This document shows positions 57,424-64,000 of a stretch of DNA of 64,000 nucleotides, piece after piece (within the stretch, counting starts at the first letter, position 1; the number at the start of each line of letters is the position of its first letter). The notes under the pieces are model-generated. The model made no database searches. It was not told the origin of the DNA and was given only the letters and a program-made list of their open reading frames with translations. The stretch is taken from assembly GCA_034509735.1 (NCBI GenBank), contig JACGWO010000011.1, positions 13,549,866 through 13,613,865 on the forward strand, given 5' to 3'. This DNA is from Sesamum alatum (taxonomy: Eukaryota; Streptophyta; Magnoliopsida; Lamiales; Pedaliaceae). A program made the translations under genes and the position numbers.

Positions 57424-57678
57424 ATTTTTTTTTAAGTGAAAGTGATGAATATTATTAATTGAAATAAATCGAATACAATCAATCCTGTCGACTATTACAA
57501 TAATCATAACCTGATCAACAATATCATATAAACTAAATCTAAACAATCTCTTACTATTACAGTAAATATAATCCTACTATACAGTAGACCATCCTCCCAC
57601 GCATTGGTGGGGTTCGAACTCATGACCTCTAAAGTCATGGGACCTCAACCTTAACCACTAGGTCAAGAAATCATTAGT
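57424..57678 (-). mobile_element. tRNA-derived SINE (minus strand), full length, exact 11-bp TSD
   Basis: Minus strand: TTGACCTAGTGGTTAAGGTTGAGG (box A region, about 57666-57643) and GAGTTCGAACCCC (box B, 57621-57609). The body has TCTACTGTATAGTAGG and GATATTGTTGATCAGG, and the tail ends AATATTCATCACTTTCACTT plus poly(A). Flanks ATTTTAGAAGC at 57413-57423 and 57679-57689 are identical. Same subfamily as 44693-44951, but with box B present. A 61-codon open frame at 57361-57546 is SINE sequence. Confidence 0.94.
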
Positions 57679-57805
57679 ATTTTAGAAGCGTTTTGATCGG
57701 CAGAAATCCTCATAATACTTAAAGTGCATAGCTTGATAGTGGAAATTTAAATGGTTATAATCTTTTATTTGAGTGGAGTTACGGAGTAATTTAATTTATG
57801 CATGT

Positions 57806-58105
57806 GGGAAAATTTTACTTTTTGGTCCCATATCTTAGGATTTTATTTTATTTTTTTGATTTGGTCCAATTTATTGCATTTGTCTCATATTTAGTCTCAT
57901 TTGTTCAATTTTTTCTTCAATTTGGTCCCAAACAGCATTTTCCGTCAAATTGTTAACGGAGCCGTAAATAGTGGCAGAGTCTTGCCACAATAACAGACTT
58001 AACGGTTCTGTTAACAATTTGACGGAAAATGCTGTCTGAGATTAAATTTGAGAAAAAAAATTGAACAAATGAGACTAAATACGAGACAAATGAAACCAAA
58101 TAAAA
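57806..58105. mobile_element. Decayed MULE-type MITE ('TTGGTCCCA' family)
   Basis: GGGAAAATTTTACTTTTTGGTCCCA at the left; the centre is a strong palindrome, GCATTTTCCGTCAAATTGTTAACGGAGCC against GGTTCTGTTAACAATTTGACGGAAAATGC, around TGGCAGAGTCTTGCCA. The right arm is worn and no target duplication was found. Confidence 0.65.
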
Positions 58106-58644
58106 AAATACATGCAAAAAATTGGTGTGGGGTGTAACAGTAATTATATTCTTCAAGAAGCGATCAATTTTAAACACGTTTGAACAATTGTCGAGCTATT
58201 ACAATTCTTTGCTCACTTTTTTTTTTTATTTACTAAATATCTTAATTTCAAAGGTGTGGTACGGGGTATTTATACAAGATAAGTGCAATTATGATGATTA
58301 ATATATAAAAATACAATTTTATCCTCCAATTAATTTAATCTCTCTTTACCGCAAAAATTCTATTGTGTCGTTTAATGCTTTTCCTTTCTCCACAGCATGC
58401 ATCGCTTTTTTGAGGAGAATTGATTGCAAATATGCGTATAAATTACTAGCAAGTGCACTAGTTATCAAGTATTATAAAAGATATTGAACCCATGAGGATT
58501 TAACGAACTAATTGTCAAAACTATAATTAACCCTTAGCTATCAAGTACCCAAAAATAAGCATCATATTATGAGAAAATAAGGGCAATTATATCATATAAT
58601 TTCCTCTAATCAAGAATTATTCCATAATGATAAGAAAAGAGGGA
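58106..58644. other. AT-rich spacer, no gene
   Basis: No feature beyond short homopolymers. Confidence 0.5.
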
Positions 58645-59005
58645 GGAAAGTTGTATTTTTCGTCCCGTAATTTAGGGCCTTTCACTTTTGGGTCACTAGT
58701 TACGGGGTTCTTACTTTTGGTCCCATGACAGATTTCTGTCAGATATGTAACAGAAAGAGATGTGGTTGTTAAGTGCATGGGACCAAAAGTGTTGATTTTT
58801 TAAAGTTATGAGACTAAAACTAAAAATTCTATAACTAATGAGACCAAAAGTGTAAAGTCCCTAATGGCCAAAATATCTAACGAGAAAATGCCATGGAATC
58901 AAAAGTGCTACCTTTTAGAAGTTATGTGACCAAAAGTGAGAATTTCATAATTAATGAAATCAAAATTGGAAAGATCCTAAGTTACAACGAAAAGTATTAT
59001 TTCCC
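58645..59005. mobile_element. Decayed MULE-type MITE ('ACTTTTGGTCCC' family)
   Basis: GGAAAGTTGTATTTTTCGTCCCGTAA at the left and TTACAACGAAAAGTATTATTTCCC at the right are imperfectly inverted. The inner GGGACCAAAAGTG and GAGACCAAAAGTG units repeat. It resembles the arms of the 1.1-kb element at 49199. Confidence 0.6.
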
Positions 59006-59414
59006 TACGAGGGTTTTGAAACAACTTTTCTAGGGTTTTAAGAATTAACATAATATGATTAATTGATTTGATGGAATTCACACACACACACAAAGGAAGA
59101 GAAAGAAATAAGGACTTCCAGCTTAGTTATTCTTTGCGAAATTTTAGCTCGAACTCAACTCAGTCAAATTTGAAATAATTATATAGTAAGTGTAATATAT
59201 TTGTTATGTGATTAGTGTACAATTTTAAAAAAATGATTAATCATATAACAAGTATATTACACTTACTTTATAATTGATTTGATTCGATCAAATATAGATC
59301 GGACAAGAATTTTTTCAATTCTTTTTTCTTTCCTCTAAACTAATTAATACCTACTTGCTGTTTCACTCCACTCTTTCTGATCATGTATCTTTCCCTGCGT
59401 ACAAAATCTAACCA

Positions 59415-59452
<38 letters not shown>

Positions 59453-60061
59453 ACCCTAATTCTTCATAAAATACCCCGTTGATATTTTGGTCCAAGGGAA
59501 TATTTTTACAGCGATACATCTATATATATATAGTCCAATTGAGAGAATCAAGAATCCAAATCTCCCAAAGAATCGAGTCGAACTCATCAATCAAGTTTGT
59601 TTGAATTACTATCGAGTTTTAGGTATTACTTTGAAATTTGGTTTGATTTTTGATCTAATCGAGTTGAAACGAGCGTTATTAGATCAAACATGACTCGAGC
59701 TCGAGTAATTTGATATTTTAAGTATTTTTTATCATATTTACACTAATCGAAAGCCGAAGTCGAAAGCTTATCGAACAAAAGAATTGCTCAAGTTTAATTT
59801 GATAAGTTTAACAATTCGAGTTCAAACAAGACTGTATCGATCGATTTCAATCGAGTATCGAGTAATTTGACTTGTATTATTCAACCCTATATAAAGTTTT
59901 CGCCTTAGTGGCGAGACTAAGATCCTGAGACTTATCATTAGCAAAATGTTGATATTTGTCCATTTACATAATAGACAGTTCCAGAGATGTGGATGAGTAT
60001 CTAAATTCTTCGATGTAATAAATGGTGTACGTAACTAAATGCTTTTATTGAAAAAAGAAAA
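59006..60061. other. AT-rich spacer, no gene
   Basis: TA microsatellite at about 59420-59447. 59575-59880 is rich in TCGAGT/AATCGAG words, a low-complexity stretch; the 68-codon frame at 59487-59693 within it has no family match. Confidence 0.5.
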
Positions 60062-60070
60062 AATAGGAGC

Positions 60071-60455
60071 GGGAAAAAATGCTTTTTTGTCCACTAATAT
60101 AGGGTAGTGACACTTTTGGTTCAGGACCTTTTGAGAATAGTAATTCAGGACAATCTTTTTGAAAAAGTGGCAATTTTAGTCCATGGAGTCCTAATTTCGC
60201 CGGATTTAGTCATGTGAATCCGACACTGATGGCTGTCTCAGTGAATCCACATCAGCAATTGTTACCGGAATATAAAAGATCCCCAATTTATTCAGCACAC
60301 GTGCCAATCACATGACTAAATCCGACGAAATTAGGGCTCCGTAAACTAAAATTGCCACTGTTTCAAAAATATTGTTCTGAATTGCTATTCTTAAAAGGCC
60401 CTAGACCAAAAGTGTCACCACCTCTACATTAATGGACTAAAATTGTATTCTTCCC
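60071..60455. mobile_element. MULE-type MITE, 385 bp, exact 9-bp TSD AATAGGAGC
   Basis: GGGAAAAAATGCTTTTTTGTCC to GGACTAAAATTGTATTCTTCCC; same order of blocks and exactly the same length as the copy at 49462-49846, with the GACACTGATGGCTGTCTCAGTGAATCCAC loop in inverted orientation. Nonamers AATAGGAGC lie at 60062-60070 and 60456-60464. Confidence 0.93.
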
Positions 60456-60479
60456 AATAGGAGCGCAAAGCAAAATAAG

Positions 60480-60815
60480 GCAAAATTGTATTTTTGGTTC
60501 TGTAATTATAGGTCGTTAACATTTTTGGTCATGTAACTTACTCTATTTACATATTTAGTTATTTTTTCGACGAATTTAGTCTCAAACATCTCATATTTGG
60601 TCATTTATTGGCAAATTTAGCCCTACATTATACATCTTTGGTGCTAACAACCTATAGCTACAGGACAAAAAATGAGATATACTCCAGCGTGAAGAGGGCC
60701 AAAATTATCAACATAAGACTAAATCTGTTCAAAAAAAAATAAATAAATCAAATTCGTCAATACAATGACTAAATATTTAGATGGAGTAAGTTACGGGACT
60801 AAAAGTAATAATAAC
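60480..60815. mobile_element. Decayed 'TTTGGTC' MITE
   Basis: GGCAAAATTGTATTTTTGGTTCTGTAA with GTAACTTACTCTATTTACATATTTAGT mirrored by ACTAAATATTTAGATGGAGTAAGTTAC. The ends are eroded; no duplication visible. Confidence 0.55.
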
Positions 60816-62249
60816 ATAGATAATGTAATGTTTTCAAAAATAAATTATAAATTGGTAAGCAGTTCATTACCTAACACTGGTTCCTATCACTTCTAAAAAT
60901 AGGAAATACCAAATCCCAAAGCTAACGCTCCTATTTGGATTTTGGCCTGCCAAAATATTTCATATATAAAAGAGGTTTTTAGAGAGTGATAATTTGCCAA
61001 ATTGCAAATACCGATTCCACCGTGTGGCATTCAACCAAAACCCAAACCAAAAATCAGCACAAACTTCCCTTCAATATCAACTTGTTTTTTTTTAGAAATT
61101 AACCCACAGAAATATGCTGCTGATCGATGCATGAAAAACCAACTCACAAAGTCATATTAGGACACTTGGCAATATCAAGAGGGGTGTTTCGCTCAACTTC
61201 ATATAAATTTCAAAAATCACTCACAATTTCGTGGGTATTTCACTGCTCTATAACCAATGTAGCTATGGTACGTGTTTGGGTCCCTCACAATATATTGAAA
61301 TATTTTAAAGTTCCTCTCCTGCGAAATATGTAATATACCAACAATGCAAGCATAGCACGATTTGAAAGAATAAATGTTCATGCGTTTCAACAGTACGTTC
61401 CGTACACCACATACTTATAAGAGCCAGATTGTTGTTGCCAAGGCTTGTCCAAAGTAGGGAGCATTTCGTGGATAGCTATCCACAAAATGAAGGTGTTCAT
61501 TGGAATTCTGAACGGGCCATGCAAGAGTGAAGTCCAAAAGACTAGTTGTGGTCTTATAGGCGTTTCACTTTTATCCTTCTCATAGTCTAATGACTTTTTC
61601 TATTATTATTATAATATTAAGAGCTTATTATGTCGAACAGTCTCATTCCTTAAGTCCTGACATTTTATTTTATTCAAACACTTTAAGAGTTTATTTTTGA
61701 AATAAAATTCGACATCTTTAAACTCTTAAAATATTTTATAAGATACTTTAAATAACCTTAGTCAAACACTCTCTAAATAGGTTGTTCCAAATTAATAATT
61801 ACTCAATTAAGTTAAAGTAGTACTTCCTCAAATGTAAATTAAACAAAAATATGTCAAAAATGTCTCAAAACATGGAAAGAAAATGAAAATGTTCGTGCTT
61901 TGCCATTCGATCCATGTTTGATGCATCGAGAATTCATCCTTCCTTTCAAAAAAAAAAAAAAAAAAGTTCAAGAGTGTCTCAAAAGCATGTTACCTTCCTT
62001 TACATACATGATCTCCTATTTATCGAACAAGAATGAGAATATTTAGAAAGTCGTTAAGCATAATCCACGTATGCAATGAGCTTGGGCAAGTTTTTGATCA
62101 TGTTAGATTATTGATCCCGTTGTATGCCACGTAGGTCATGTTCTACATGAGTAGGAAGTGTTGTCACGTCGGCAAGAAATGAACGCCTATTTGTTGTTGA
62201 AGGGTTCATTAGATGTGTAACTTTTTTGCTAATATCTACTTAGGGATTG
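60816..62249. other. Spacer without recognised gene
   Basis: A 68-codon frame at 61127-61333 has no family match. 61380-61560 is of more even composition (GAGCCAGATTGTTGTTGCCAAGGC, GGAATTCTGAACGGGCCATGC) and may be a worn non-LTR or gene fragment; I cannot place it. Confidence 0.4.
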
Positions 62250-62331
62250 TTATCTTAGTGGGCTGCAAGTGATCTGGACCATCAGTCATTTTATCTTAGT
62301 GGGCTGCAAGTGATCTAGACCATCAGTCGTC
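62250..62331. repeat. Tandem duplication, period 41 bp
   Basis: TTATCTTAGTGGGCTGCAAG...GACCATCAGTC occurs at 62250 and again at 62291, with a single base difference (GATCTGGACC / GATCTAGACC) in the shared part. Low divergence points to a recent event. Confidence 0.85.
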
Positions 62332-62792
62332 CCCAACTGAGTTGAGTCCTTTAAGTTTTCAATTTTTGGGTCCAAAGTATAACCTTAGCCTCACATTTTT
62401 GTCATGACTTGACTTTGGTTTCCTTAACACAAGATGACAAGAACACACTTGTTTGGGAGTGATGAGGTAAGAAACTAGGAAACAAAATGGTCAATTCCGA
62501 CAGCCACCGTTTCAGGCACATCAATAGGCCAGAATTTTGGCTGACAAAATTTACAGTCTTCTCTTAGAATTGCGCACAATGTAAATGCATTGCAATTTTT
62601 GTTGTTTATACATTGAATCTTGGATAGCTAATTCATTAAAAAAATAATTAAAAATGATCATATACGGTTTGCAGCTGTGGCTGAAAGAGAAGTGGGAAGT
62701 AAGAGTTGCATGTAGAACACGTTTCCACATTCAAAATTAATCGATGAAATATTTAGATATCACCTTTTAAGTATATATATATATATATATAT

Positions 62793-62925
62793 GGTAAATT
62801 ACAATGAATTTTTCTAGAATTGGTCATAATTATAAATATTCCCAAAATTAACGGCCACCAATAGCCCACTCAGTTAGCACTCCATCCATTTTATGTGGTG
62901 AACTGGCCAAAATGCTCTTTTGAAT
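62793..62925. repeat. Half of a family-1 MITE
   Basis: GGTAAATTACAATGAATTTTTC...TCATAATTATAAATATTCCC and GTGAACTGGCCAAAATGC match the left arm and inner part of the element at 7786-8208. The right arm is missing. A TA microsatellite (about 62773-62792) lies directly before it. Confidence 0.6.
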
Positions 62926-63061
62926 TATTAATTATAATTTTATTTATTTTATTTATATTTTTTAATTTCTTTTTATGGAATAAAATTTCCCTTTGATCCT
63001 TAATGTAAGTATTATCATTATCAAATAGACTATAACTGTTATTTTCTATTAGCTTTGATAA

Positions 63062-63817
63062 TGAATTTATGACCCATGTCCCCTTTTGGCCCAACCCTTT
63101 TTTGGAAGGCAAGGCCCATCCCACTACTCGGCCCACTTCTGACTTGGTCCACTCTGATTTGGGGCCTAACCCATTCCCTGGGTCAACCCGACCCTCGTTC
63201 ACTTAAAAGGGTTCCTGATCCCTCATTTCCTGAACCCTAATATGTTCCTCTCCATCTCTTCTTCTTTCGTCACCTCGTCTTTGATGACCTATGATTTTCT
63301 CCACCACCTCCATCTCCACCCACTCTCGGATGACCTTGCTTCTCTCTCTCTCTCTCTCTTCTACTATATAAGTCGTCGGTGGACGATGGATGTGGGATAA
63401 CTTAACTGAAAGCTCTTCATCTTTCTCTCTGAAAGTTGGTGGTTCTTTGTGAACAAAGTTGTGGCTCTCTGTGAGTGTTGTGACTCTTCGTGAGTGGTCG
63501 CCTTCGTGGCTTTGGGCTTTACAACCGTAGGAGGTTGTTGGCAGTTAGGGGCTTTGGGCTTCCTCCCTTTGAATCTGGGGATCTGAGCCTTCGGATATCC
63601 TTCCTCTATTCTTTCATTTTCAACATATATATATATATATATATATATTACTGTTGTACTTCCCTTCTCTTTTCTGTTTTGTCTTCCCTCCGATTCAAAT
63701 TATATTTTAAGGGTTTTCTCAAAACCCAATCCCCTCTGTAATAGTTCTATTTGTTAAGGGTTTCATGATTTGTAATTTTTATTTATCGGGTTCACTACTG
63801 GAGGACTAAAAGTCGCA
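63062..63817 (+). mobile_element. 5' LTR of a Tork-like copia element that runs off the window
   Basis: Homologous in block order to the split LTR at 1472-4529 (GACCCATGTCC, GGCCCAACCC, ACCGTAGGAGGTTGTTGGC, TA repeat at 63626-63648, AAGGGTTTTCTCAAAACCCA, TTCACTACTGG). It is followed at once by a primer binding site, so it is a 5' LTR and its element continues past 64000. The left border is approximate because the TGTTAAAAT start is altered. Pyrimidine-rich CT repeats (63340-63360) and GTGGTTCTTTGTGA-type leader sequence lie inside. An open frame at 63490-63741 is LTR. Confidence 0.85.
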
Positions 63818-63820
63818 CGG

Positions 63821-63832
63821 TGGTATCAGAGC
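63821..63832 (+). other. Primer binding site (initiator Met tRNA)
   Basis: TGGTATCAGAGC, the canonical 12-base site complementary to the 3' end of plant tRNA-iMet, three bases after the LTR end. It marks the start of the internal region of a copia element on the plus strand. Confidence 0.92.
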
Positions 63833-64000
63833 CGATTCAGGCTCATCTCTTCCGGTGCCGGTAATACTGTTTCAAAACCCTCTGTTTCATAGATCTGGTT
63901 TATTTTCGCTTTGTTCCATTAATTTGCTTTGTGCAACTATTCTGTTGATATACTGCTTAGTGTTGTGTGCTATTATCCCGCTTTGTGCGATTATATACTG
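63833..64000 (+). mobile_element. 5' untranslated part of the copia element, cut by the window edge
   Basis: T-rich leader with CTTTGTGC words and no start codon in good context before the window ends. The gag gene would follow beyond 64000. Confidence 0.6.

Noticed and set aside
57600..57666. Possible tRNA gene (box A plus GGTTCGAACTC)
   Set aside because: No cloverleaf closes around it; a SINE body, poly(A) and 11-bp TSD show a SINE.
1..64000. CRISPR arrays, operons, ribosome binding sites
   Set aside because: The sequence is plant nuclear DNA; regular spaced repeats of CRISPR type were not seen, and the repeats present are transposons and microsatellites.

Overview
The window is plant nuclear DNA. 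It is AT-rich and intron-containing, and it is filled with LTR retrotransposon relics, tRNA-derived SINEs and dozens of small terminal-inverted-repeat elements. The one certain host gene is a dicot-type SMAX1. An asterid such as a Lamiales species would fit the general look, but the sequence does not prove this.

Layout: 1-4.5 kb holds the 3' half of a decayed Ty1/copia (Tork-like) element. Its 3' LTR is split by a solo LTR of a second copia family lying in reverse orientation, with a near-perfect 5-bp target duplication. From 5 to 9.2 kb lie several short foldback elements, three of them with exact 9-bp target-site duplications (TSDs), and a SINE. From 10 to 14.5 kb lies a second, 5'-truncated copia (SIRE/Maximus-like) pol with its long 3' LTR; that LTR is related to the solo LTR at 2-4.3 kb. 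SMAX1 occupies 16.2-20.0 kb on the minus strand, with three intact exons, an ATG-free leader and a plausible poly(A) signal. From 21 to 29 kb there is AT-rich spacer with foldback elements, a CACTA-type MITE and SINEs. From 30 to 41 kb there is a patchwork of broken coding pieces: an orphan first exon, a Myb/SANT-like remnant, a plant mobile-domain (DUF1985/Ulp1-type) remnant, an acidic tandem-repeat reading frame, a promoter-like block, and a Ty3/gypsy (Athila/Tat-like) protease-RT relic on the minus strand. From 43 to 61 kb there is a dense field of SINEs and Mutator-type MITEs, several nested in each other with TSDs that give the order of insertion. At 63.06 kb a 5' LTR plus primer binding site opens another copia element of the same family as the one at the left edge; its body runs off the window.

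How the genes work together: only SMAX1 is expected to make a functional protein. It is a Clp-ATPase-like repressor in karrikin/KAI2 signalling, removed through SCF-MAX2. Everything else is mobile DNA or debris. The main novelty is structural: a set of MULE-type MITE families with exact 9-10-bp TSDs, including a MITE in a MITE (two cases) and a MULE-MITE in a CACTA-MITE. The second point of interest is an unclassified coding patchwork at 32.9-36.5 kb.
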